Shown here piece by piece: positions 1 to 6,061 of a stretch of 6,112 nt of DNA. Source of the DNA: Stenotrophomonas sp. Lineage in GTDB: Bacteria > Pseudomonadota > Gammaproteobacteria > Xanthomonadales > Xanthomonadaceae. The DNA lies in NCBI GenBank assembly GCA_003484865.1, contig DMZT01000007.1, positions 1-6,112 on the forward strand, written 5' to 3'. The notes under the pieces were generated by a model, which was given only the letters and a program-made list of their open reading frames with translations, was not told where the DNA came from and did no database searches. Positions within the stretch are counted from its first letter, which is position 1. Every line of letters starts with the position of its first letter. The translations under genes were made by a program, and so were the position numbers.

Positions 1-204
1 CGCTGGCAGGTGCTCAAAGAGAAACATCTCAAGCTGAGCCTGCGCGTGCCGGGCCGCCCCGAGCCGGTCAGCGCCATCCACTTCAGCGGCTGGACCGGCA
101 ATGCGCCGGCCAACCACGTCCATATCGCCTACCGGCTGGTCAGCGATGACTACCGGGGCGGTGGCGCGATCCAGCTGATCGTGGAGCACTGCGCGGATGC
201 CTGA
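1..204 (+). CDS. recJ: RecJ single-stranded-DNA 5'-3' exonuclease, C-terminal fragment
   Basis: The window opens inside a reading frame that begins at base 1 (Arg-Trp-Gln-Val) and ends at TGA 202-204, giving 67 residues of the C-terminus. The fragment has the pattern of the RecJ C-terminal domain: HLKLSLRV, then AIHFSGW, then HIAYRLVSDDYRG, then IQLIVEH just before the stop. In E. coli RecJ the equivalent stretch has an HLKL strand, an AIAF strand and an AYKLDINEFRG segment near the C-terminus. RecJ degrades single-stranded DNA 5' to 3' in recombination (RecF pathway), mismatch repair and base-excision repair in the cytoplasm. The DHH/DHHA1 catalytic domains lie upstream, outside the window, so catalytic residues cannot be checked. 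The identification rests on this short tail matched from memory. The stop overlaps the start of the next gene by 8 bases. Confidence 0.85.
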   Translation, partial: RWQVLKEKHLKLSLRVPGRPEPVSAIHFSGWTGNAPANHVHIAYRLVSDDYRGGGAIQLIVEHCADA

Positions 205-841
205 CCTGAGCCGCACCGCGCAGACCCACATGCGCCTGTCGCCTACCGAACGCTTCGATCTGCAGAGTCGCATCGTGCTGCAGGGTGACGAGACCGCACG
301 CACCGAACTCTCCGCCCGCGAGGGCTTCGAATTCCCGGACCTGGAAGGCTCGCGCCAAAGTGTGGCGTGGCTGCTGCGGCAGGAACTGGCCGCACGGATC
401 GAGGGCGGAGACGGCGCGTCCACCGGTCCGATCACCGTCGACGATGCGGTTGCCGCGGTGATGGCGCGGCTACGCCGGACCCGCTGCGTGGCCACGGCCT
501 ACCAGCCCTCGGACGACCCGGATGACTACCGGGATGCCGACGATCAGACCGGTACGCTGGCCTACACCTGCCACCTGCCCGATGCCGCCGCGTTGCGTCC
601 CGCGCATGCAGCGCTGCGCGCGGCCCAGGACGGCCCGGATCGGCATCAGGCCGCGCAACGTCTGCTTGTCGCTTACGTCGAACACCTCTCCAGCGCACCG
701 GACAGGCCTGTGCACGCACATCACGCCGTAGTCTCGCGCCCGTACTCGGCCGACCACGCCGTGATGCAGAGCATGGCGGTCATGGAGACGATCCTGCCCG
801 CGCTGTTCCCGTTCGACGGCTGGGAAGACGGCGACGACTGA
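197..841 (+). CDS. Hypothetical protein, 214 aa, translationally coupled to recJ
   Basis: I do not recognise this family. The ATG at 197 overlaps the recJ stop (ATGCCTGA, 197-204), the usual arrangement for translational coupling. A GGAG at 183-186 lies 10 bases upstream, rather far for a ribosome binding site. An in-frame ATG at 230 (residue 12, MRLSPTERF) is an alternative start but has no better site in front. The product has no signal peptide or membrane segment and should be cytoplasmic. It is rich in Asp, Ala and Arg. Residues 80-95 and 130-166 look helical, with an acidic, probably flexible stretch between about 104 and 118 (SDDPDDYRDADD). There are two cysteines (C97, C125) and a His cluster (VHAHH, 172-176). 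The C-terminus is acidic (FDGWEDGDD). Codon use matches its neighbours. Position suggests co-expression with recJ, but a role in repair is only inference. Confidence 0.8.
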   Translation: MPDLSRTAQTHMRLSPTERFDLQSRIVLQGDETARTELSAREGFEFPDLEGSRQSVAWLLRQELAARIEGGDGASTGPITVDDAVAAVMARLRRTRCVATAYQPSDDPDDYRDADDQTGTLAYTCHLPDAAALRPAHAALRAAQDGPDRHQAAQRLLVAYVEHLSSAPDRPVHAHHAVVSRPYSADHAVMQSMAVMETILPALFPFDGWEDGDD

Positions 842-843
842 GC

Positions 844-863
844 ATCGCCGGGCCAACGGTGAT
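844..863. other. Weak hairpin between convergent genes
   Basis: ATCGCCG (844-850) pairs with CGGTGAT (857-863) around a GGCCAA loop, including one G-U pair when read on the + strand. It lies three bases after the stop of the 214-residue gene and 17 bases beyond the stop of the convergent DUF1176 gene. A second small repeat, GATCG/CGATC, lies at 861-873. Neither is followed by a T-tract on either strand, so this is not a convincing intrinsic terminator. It could contribute to Rho-dependent 3' end formation or transcript stability. Confidence 0.25.
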
Positions 864-880
864 CGCGTCGATCGAGTGGT

Positions 881-1930
881 TCATTCCTGCACCTTGGTCA
901 CCAGTGTCGGCATCTCCCAGGCGCCGCCAGCGGCGACCAGGCGGCACAGCCCGGTGCTGCTCTCTTCCGTCTTGACGAACTGCGTGCCGGTCCAGCCCCA
1001 GGTGGTGGAGTACCAGCAATCGCCAAGGCCACGGCCTTTGTGCGCCTCCTGGATGGTGCGCACCTCATCACCGACCGCTGCCGTGGTGACCAGCCGCGGC
1101 TGGTACGGCGCGCGGTCGTTGATCACCCAGTAGCCGTCACCGGTGTTGTACGCGCCGCGCCAGCAGCTCAGCGAGACCAGCAGTTTGTCGGCACTGAGCC
1201 GCTGCACCGTCAGCGCTTCGGGTTCCTCGCCGGGCGACACGCTGCCGCTGGGTCCCAGCGCTTCGCAATCGTCGGCTGAAGTCACTGCTGCGAGGGCGGC
1301 ACGCAGCGCCGGCGATGCGGCCAGCGCGGTATCCGCCGGGCGGGTGGCCACCGGCTTGCCCAGCTGCACGACCGGCACCGGCAGTGCGGGCGGCACCGAG
1401 GATTCGGCGAGCGTGCCCTTGCGCATCAACGCGCCGGGTGTGCCAAGGCGACCCTGGAACGCATCCATCTTCAACAGCACGGCCGAGGCGCCCTGATCAG
1501 AGACCGTCCAGCGCGCGCCATCGTCGCCGATCAGCTCGATGCGGCTGTTGCGTGTCAGTGAGGCGAGCAGGGCAGCGAGCTGCTTGGCGGAAAAAGTAGC
1601 GGTGCCATCGGCGGCATCGAACTGCATCGGGCCGAGCGAAGTGCCGTTGATCTGCAGGCTGAGCCGCTGGGTGGCGGTGTTGTCGTCGTACTGGCCCAGC
1701 ATCAGTTCGGCCTGCACCGGCTGGTCCGGCCCGCCGGCACGGGTGAGCAGGATCGAGACCGGGTCGCCGCCATTGTCATCGGCCTGGTAACCGGCGGCGC
1801 GACAGGTACGGGTGTTGTCGCAGGCCAGCGTCCAGTCGTGGTGGGTGAACGTCACGCCCTCGACGGGCGCGGCGGCGTAACCGGGCAGGGCGAGCCCCAT
1901 CAACAGCGGGGCGGTCAACAACAGGCGCAT
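881..1930 (-). CDS. DUF1176 domain-containing secreted protein, 349 aa
   Basis: I start this gene at 1930, not at the most upstream ATG (2050). From 1930 the protein opens with a clean signal peptide (MRLLLTAPLLMGLALPGYAA, cleavage near residues 19-21), and AAGG (complement of 1938-1941) sits 7 bases upstream. The 40-residue upstream extension would bury the signal. The mature protein has DUF1176 (PF06674) hallmarks in order: CDNTRTCRAAGY (C37, C43), DDCEALG (C222), LSCWRGAYN (C256), GDCWYSTTWGWTG (C305) and GLCRLV followed by AWEMP (C329). Six cysteines in an exported protein suggest up to three disulfides and oxidative folding in the periplasm. No lipobox is present. The molecular function of the family is unknown to me. 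It is divergent from the VIT/VWA gene, whose product is also exported, and convergent with the recJ-linked gene, with only 39 bases between the two stops. Confidence 0.88.
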   Translation of the reverse strand: MRLLLTAPLLMGLALPGYAAAPVEGVTFTHHDWTLACDNTRTCRAAGYQADDNGGDPVSILLTRAGGPDQPVQAELMLGQYDDNTATQRLSLQINGTSLGPMQFDAADGTATFSAKQLAALLASLTRNSRIELIGDDGARWTVSDQGASAVLLKMDAFQGRLGTPGALMRKGTLAESSVPPALPVPVVQLGKPVATRPADTALAASPALRAALAAVTSADDCEALGPSGSVSPGEEPEALTVQRLSADKLLVSLSCWRGAYNTGDGYWVINDRAPYQPRLVTTAAVGDEVRTIQEAHKGRGLGDCWYSTTWGWTGTQFVKTEESSTGLCRLVAAGGAWEMPTLVTKVQE

Positions 1931-2078
1931 GCGGCAACCTTGGTCCATCAATCCGTGGAGGGCGATCTTGGCCCAGCGCGGATGAGGCGTCCATGACCGG
2001 AACAGGCGATTGCCGCCGCTCAACCCCGTTCTCGTGCGCCGTGCGTTCAATGAGGTGTCATCGGATCAGGAGCGTCAC
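1931..2078. promoter_or_regulatory. Divergent intergenic control region
   Basis: These 148 bases separate the start codons of two divergently transcribed genes for exported proteins, so both promoters should lie here or just inside the genes. No convincing TTGACA/TATAAT pair is visible on either strand. On the + strand, GGAAC (1999-2003) followed 16 bases later by TCAAC (2020-2024) loosely resembles an ECF-type (RpoE-like) sigma promoter. No long inverted repeat that would mark an operator is evident. Open reading continues through the region in both directions (from 2010 on + and from 2050 on -), but those extensions are better explained by high GC. Confidence 0.5.
2068..2072 (+). promoter_or_regulatory. 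Ribosome binding site deciding the start at 2079
   Basis: AGGAG at 2068-2072 stands 6 bases before the ATG at 2079. It is a strong Shine-Dalgarno match with ideal spacing. Together with the signal peptide that begins at that ATG, it decides against the longer frame starting at 2010. Confidence 0.8.
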
Positions 2079-4958
2079 ATGGGACTCGCACTGCGCAGTA
2101 TCGGTCTGCTTGCGCTGCTGTGCTGGCAGCTGCCCAGCGCCCACGCACAGGCGCGGCGTTTCCCGCCGCCACGGCCGCCGATCCTGCAGGTCGCTGGCGC
2201 CGAGGTGCCGGTGCGGCTGACCGAGGCCCGTATCGACAGCCGTGTCATGGCGGGGCTGGGTGAAACCACGATCGAGCTGACCTTCCACAATCCCAATGCG
2301 CGGGTGCTGGAAGGGCAGTTGGCGTTCCCGCTGGCTGGGGGCCAACAGGTGGCCGGGTTCGCACTGGATATCGATGGTGAGCTGCGCGACGCGGTGCCAG
2401 TCCCCAAGGCGCAGGGTCGCCAGGTGTTCGAGGCGATCGAGCGCCGCCAGGTTGACCCAGGGCTGCTGGAACAGACCGCCGGCAATCAGTTCCGGCTGCG
2501 GCTCTATCCCATCCCGGCGCGTGGTGAGCGTCGCGTCCGCCTGGTGCTGCGCGACAGCCTGCCGACCGTCCCGCAGGGCCTGCAGTGGTCACTGCCCGTG
2601 TTCTTTGCGCGCCAGGCCGAGCAGGTAACGGTGACGCTGGAGGCCAGCGGGACGGGCAAGCCGGTCGCCGTGGGCATCAATCCACTCGCGTTCACGTTGA
2701 AGGCCGGTGCCTACGCGGCGCAGTGGCAGGGGCGGGGCGCCGATCTGCCTGCCCAACTGCAATGGAGCCTGCCGCTCGCGCGCAGCACTGACGTGGTCAC
2801 CGGCCTGCATGAGGGGCAGCGCTATCTGCTGGCCAGCGTGCCGGTGCGTGCATCCACCGCGCCACGTGTCCTGCCTCGGCGCATCGGCCTGCTCTGGGAT
2901 GCATCGGGCTCGGCAGGGTCACGCGACCGCGCGGTCGAACTGGCGGTACTGGATCGGTACTTCCAGGCCCTCGGCACTGGCCAGGTCCAATTGACGGTGC
3001 TGCGTGACCGCAGCGAAACGCCGCGGCAGTTCCCGGTGACCCAGGGCGACTGGTCAGCACTGCGCGAGTACCTGCGGGCACTGCCCAACGATGGCGCCAG
3101 TGCACTGGGCGACTGGACCGCCAACCCGGCCATCGGCGAGTACCTTCTGGTCAGCGATGGCCTGGCCAACTACGGCAGCCAGAGGCTGCCCACGCTGTCG
3201 CCCGATCAACGCCTGTATGCGCTGAGCAGCGCCGGTGCGAAGACCGACACACCGCGCCTGCGCGCGTGGACCAGCGCCCATCATGGCCAGCTGCTGCAGG
3301 TGAGCAGCGAGGCAGAGGTGCCCGGCGTGCTGCCGCTGCTGCTCCAGCAGCCGGTCGACGTGGCCGATGTCGTGGCACGTGGCGTGGAGGACGTGAACGT
3401 GGATGTCTCCAGCGCCACACAGGGCTGGATCCGTGTCACCGGCCGCGTGCTGCGTCCCGATGCGACGGTGCTGCTGTCGCTGCGCGGTGGCGGCAACGAT
3501 CCGCAGCCGATCACGCTCAACGTTGCGAACGCACGGGTGGCCGAAGGCGGCCTGGTCGCCCACGCGTGGGCGAATGCCCGCTTGGCAGCCCTGGCGGCGG
3601 ACCCGGCCGGGGCGCCTGCGGCCAAGGTGCTGTCGCAGCAGTTCGGTGTGGTGACCGCCGATACCTCGCTGCTGGTTCTTGAAACGTTGGACGACTACCT
3701 GCGTTACGGCATCCGTCCGCCGGCCCCGCTGCGCGCGGCCTACGATCAGCGCCATGCAGTGACGGTGGCGGACGTGACCACGGAGCGGAAACGCCGCCTG
3801 GATGGCATCGCCCGCCAGTTCGCCGAGCGCGAGCAGTGGTGGAATACCCGCTGGCCCAAGGATGCGCCACCGCGGCCCAAGCCGGACGTGCACGCCGTCG
3901 CCGCGCCAGTCGCCATGGCGATGGCCGCGCCACCGCCGGCACCTGCGGCGCCGATGTCGCTGGACCGTGTGGAGCTGACCGCCTCGGCGGTTGCCGATCA
4001 GGCAGAGGCCACCACTGAACGTCGCGCCAAGTCCGCACCCAAGGCCAACAATGGCCAGATCACCCTGACGCTCGCGCCGTGGGAACCGGATTCGGCCTAT
4101 GCACGCCGCCTGCGCGATGCCACGCCGGCGCAGCTGTATCCACTGTATCTGCAGGAGCGCGAACAGCACGCTGGCAGCAGCGCGTTCTATCTGGACGTGG
4201 CCGATCTGCTGCTGGCCAGCGGACAACGTGAGCTGGCCCTGCGCGTGCTTTCCAACCTTGCCGAGATGGACCTGGAAAACCGCCACGTGTTGCGTGTGCT
4301 TGGCTACCGCCTGATGCAGGCCAAGGCACCGGCACTGGCCGTGCCGGTATTCCGGCAGGTGCTGGCGATGGGCGAGGAGGAGCCGCAGAGTTTCCGTGAC
4401 CTCGGCCTGGCGCTCGAAGCGGCCGGGCAGTACCAGGCGGCGGTGGCATCGCTGTATGAAGTGGTGGTGCGCCCGTGGGATGGCCGCTTCGACGGCATCT
4501 CGCTGATCGCGCTGGATGAACTGACCCGGCTGATCGCACGCGAGCGCGTCGACGCCTCGGCCATCGACCCGCGCCTGCGCCGTGCGATGCCGCTGGACCT
4601 GCGCGTGGTGCTGAGCTGGGACAGCGACAACAGCGACATGGACCTGTGGGTCACCGATCCCAATGGCGAGCGCGCCTACTACGGCAACCGGCTGACCTAC
4701 CAGGGCGGGCAGATGTCGCAGGACTTCACCGGCGGCTATGGCCCGGAGCAGTTTTCGTTGCGTGATGCCAAGCCCGGCACCTACAAGATCGAAGCGAACT
4801 ACTTCGGCAGCCGCGAGCAGCTGGTCACCGGCGCCACCACGTTGATGCTGCGCTTGAGCACCAAGTGGGGCAGCCGCGACCAGCGCGACCAGCAGGTCAC
4901 GTTGCGCTTGAAGGACCAGGCGGAGACGGTGCTGGTCGGGGAGTTCGAGGTGAAGTGA
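2079..4958 (+). CDS. Secreted VIT / VWA / TPR-like / DUF2135 multidomain protein, 959 aa
   Basis: The start at 2079 follows AGGAG. Residues 1-23 form a signal peptide (LLALLCWQLPSAHA, cleavage AHA|QA), with no lipobox. Residues about 38-165 are a VIT (vault/inter-alpha-trypsin) domain: GQLAFPLAGG, VAGFALDIDG, then EQTAGNQFRLRLYPIPARGERRVRL. Residues about 266-425 are a VWA domain with a DASGS MIDAS motif (D274, S276, S278) and LVSDG (D360). The usual GGT loop appears as GAS (339-341), so metal binding may be altered but is plausible. Residues 594-656 are a Pro/Ala-rich, probably disordered linker. Residues about 700-797 form TPR-like helical repeats. Residues about 838-925 match DUF2135 (YfaP-like): LSWDSDNSDMDLWVTDPNG, then KPGTYKIEANYFG. 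VIT and VWA domains usually bind proteins. E. coli yfaP (DUF2135) neighbours the alpha-2-macroglobulin-like yfaS, which hints at an envelope protein-binding role. That role is inference. Confidence 0.92.
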   Translation: MGLALRSIGLLALLCWQLPSAHAQARRFPPPRPPILQVAGAEVPVRLTEARIDSRVMAGLGETTIELTFHNPNARVLEGQLAFPLAGGQQVAGFALDIDGELRDAVPVPKAQGRQVFEAIERRQVDPGLLEQTAGNQFRLRLYPIPARGERRVRLVLRDSLPTVPQGLQWSLPVFFARQAEQVTVTLEASGTGKPVAVGINPLAFTLKAGAYAAQWQGRGADLPAQLQWSLPLARSTDVVTGLHEGQRYLLASVPVRASTAPRVLPRRIGLLWDASGSAGSRDRAVELAVLDRYFQALGTGQVQLTVLRDRSETPRQFPVTQGDWSALREYLRALPNDGASALGDWTANPAIGEYLLVSDGLANYGSQRLPTLSPDQRLYALSSAGAKTDTPRLRAWTSAHHGQLLQVSSEAEVPGVLPLLLQQPVDVADVVARGVEDVNVDVSSATQGWIRVTGRVLRPDATVLLSLRGGGNDPQPITLNVANARVAEGGLVAHAWANARLAALAADPAGAPAAKVLSQQFGVVTADTSLLVLETLDDYLRYGIRPPAPLRAAYDQRHAVTVADVTTERKRRLDGIARQFAEREQWWNTRWPKDAPPRPKPDVHAVAAPVAMAMAAPPPAPAAPMSLDRVELTASAVADQAEATTERRAKSAPKANNGQITLTLAPWEPDSAYARRLRDATPAQLYPLYLQEREQHAGSSAFYLDVADLLLASGQRELALRVLSNLAEMDLENRHVLRVLGYRLMQAKAPALAVPVFRQVLAMGEEEPQSFRDLGLALEAAGQYQAAVASLYEVVVRPWDGRFDGISLIALDELTRLIARERVDASAIDPRLRRAMPLDLRVVLSWDSDNSDMDLWVTDPNGERAYYGNRLTYQGGQMSQDFTGGYGPEQFSLRDAKPGTYKIEANYFGSREQLVTGATTLMLRLSTKWGSRDQRDQQVTLRLKDQAETVLVGEFEVK
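4876..4893 (+). repeat. Perfect 9-base tandem duplication inside the DUF2135 gene
   Basis: GCGACCAGC occurs twice in immediate succession (4876-4884, 4885-4893). It is in phase with codons and gives Arg-Asp-Gln twice (residues 934-939). It lies after the recognisable DUF2135 core and three bases beyond the stop codon of the convergent phosphatase gene. A slipped-strand change here would add or remove three residues without a frameshift. Confidence 0.6.
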
Positions 4959-5910
4959 GCGGCCAATACCCCGCCAAGGCGATGCCGCCGATGAAGATCG
5001 CCGCGTTGCCGATGGCGTTCAACACTACCTCCACCACCGCCGTGTCCGGCAGTGCCAGTGCAGTGGCAACCGCCTCCAGTACCGGGCTGATGACGAGATA
5101 CAGCCCGATCACGGCGAGTACCCGCCCGATCCGCTGCCACGGTGTCTGCGGATTCACCGGCCAGCCGCGCGAGTCCAGGAAGGCGAAGACCAGCAGCAGC
5201 CCCAGATACCGCCCCGCGCTGTCTGGCGGGACGAACTCGGTCGTCAGCGCCGCTGCCGTCACGCCGACGCCGAGGGTGGCGAGGATGAGGTGGCGGGTTC
5301 GATTGCGGCGCGCGGGCGCTGGCAGGCACTGCCAGGCAAGCCAGCCCAAGGCCATCCCGACCAGCCATCCGCCCACCACATCGGACAGGAAATGCCGCCC
5401 CAGGTACATCCGAGACAGCGCCATCAGTAACGGCCAGCCGATCAGCAGCGCGATTCGCCAGCCAGCACTGCGGATACCGAAGCACAGCACGAGAGCCGTC
5501 ATCGCCGCTGTGGCTACGCCCACATGCCCGCTGATGAACCCATAGTCCGGATCCGGCTGCGCACGCAACGCTGCAATGGCTTCATCGGTCGGCAGCGACC
5601 AGAACGCTCCGGCAGCGCCATCGGCCACCAGCGCCTGGCCCGGGCGGCCCTTGTCCAGCACGTGGATGTCGACATCGCTGGGACGGGGCAGCGCAGCACC
5701 CTGCTTGATCGCGTGCGTGGCCATCGACATCAGCAGTACCGCCATCATGATGCCCAACCCCGCGCGCAGACGTATCCCGAAGCTGCAGACCACGATCAAC
5801 AGCACGTACGCCCACTCGTAGCCGAGCGTGCTGACGACGCGCATCAGCGGCAACATCCACGCCGCATCGAAGAACGACTGCAGCCACACATGCCAATGGG
5901 TCTGGAACAT
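4897..5910 (-). CDS. PAP2-family membrane phosphatase, 337 aa
   Basis: The start at 5910 is preceded by GAGGAA (complement of 5916-5921) at 5-base spacing. The three PAP2 active-site motifs are present. Motif 1 is KX6RP (K69-QGAALP-R76-P77). Motif 2 is SGH (127-129, H129), preceded by Ile in place of the usual Pro. Motif 3 is SRX5HX3D (S166, R167, H173, D177). H173 would be the nucleophile and H129 the general acid. About eight or nine hydrophobic segments are visible (roughly 32-48, 50-67, 130-147, 152-166, 178-195, 207-225, 235-246, 263-284, 292-315), so this is an inner-membrane enzyme acting on a lipid phosphate or pyrophosphate. The loop at 78-126 probably faces the periplasm. Members include undecaprenyl-pyrophosphate and phosphatidylglycerophosphate phosphatases, and I cannot tell which substrate is used here. 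The Pro/Ser-rich tail (319-337) is encoded antisense to the DUF2135 gene. Confidence 0.92.
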   Translation of the reverse strand: MFQTHWHVWLQSFFDAAWMLPLMRVVSTLGYEWAYVLLIVVCSFGIRLRAGLGIMMAVLLMSMATHAIKQGAALPRPSDVDIHVLDKGRPGQALVADGAAGAFWSLPTDEAIAALRAQPDPDYGFISGHVGVATAAMTALVLCFGIRSAGWRIALLIGWPLLMALSRMYLGRHFLSDVVGGWLVGMALGWLAWQCLPAPARRNRTRHLILATLGVGVTAAALTTEFVPPDSAGRYLGLLLVFAFLDSRGWPVNPQTPWQRIGRVLAVIGLYLVISPVLEAVATALALPDTAVVEVVLNAIGNAAIFIGGIALAGYWPLTSPRTPRPAPSPPGPSSAT

Positions 5911-6061
5911 CCGTATTCCTCAGTGCCGGGCCACCGCCCGCGGGACCGGCAACGATACCGGCTGCCGGCGCAGTCCGAACAGTGGGCGCAACCAGCCGAC
6001 GCCGCGCCAAGTGACGAATGGCGGTCGCCAGGGGACGGGTGGGGCGCACTACCATGGCCTG
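5911..6061. promoter_or_regulatory. Divergent intergenic region between the PAP2 gene and the right-edge gene
   Basis: These 151 bases lie between the phosphatase start (- strand) and the partial gene at the right edge (+ strand), and should hold both promoters. CCGGCA (5946-5951) and TGCCGG (5963-5968) form a short inverted repeat with an 11-base spacer. It has no T-tract and could be chance in such GC-rich sequence. TACCAT at 6050-6055 is the best -10-like hexamer. No gene or RNA is recognised here. Confidence 0.4.
6050..6055 (+). promoter_or_regulatory. Possible -10 element for a leaderless transcript
   Basis: TACCAT matches four of six positions of TATAAT and ends six bases before the ATG at 6062. 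That spacing would place the transcription start at or next to the initiation codon. No Shine-Dalgarno sequence sits at normal distance before that ATG, which fits a leaderless mRNA. No good -35 hexamer is seen at 16-18 bases, so confidence is low. Confidence 0.25.

Noticed and set aside
470..856. 128-codon - strand frame antisense to the recJ-linked gene
   Set aside because: The + strand frame has better composition, a coupled start with recJ and ends neatly before the convergent gene. The antisense frame looks like a shadow.
1931..2050. N-terminal extension of the DUF1176 gene to an ATG at 2050
   Set aside because: It would add 40 Arg-rich residues before an obvious signal peptide. The ATG at 1930 has its own ribosome binding site.
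2010..2078. N-terminal extension of the VIT/VWA gene to an ATG at 2010
   Set aside because: It would precede the signal peptide with 23 polar residues. AGGAG before 2079 gives a much better start.
3054..4286. 410-codon open frame on the - strand inside the VIT/VWA gene
   Set aside because: It lies wholly antisense to a well-supported gene, is rich in Arg, His and Gly with repetitive composition, and shows no recognisable domain. This is typical of shadow frames in high-GC DNA.
4799..5485. 228-codon open frame on the - strand across the DUF2135 end and the PAP2 gene
   Set aside because: It is a frame-shifted shadow of the PAP2 gene, with Arg/Gly/Ala-rich composition and no motifs.
5946..5968. 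Inverted repeat CCGGCA/TGCCGG as a terminator
   Set aside because: It lies upstream of both flanking genes rather than after either, has an 11-base loop and no T-tract. Such short repeats are expected by chance at this GC content.
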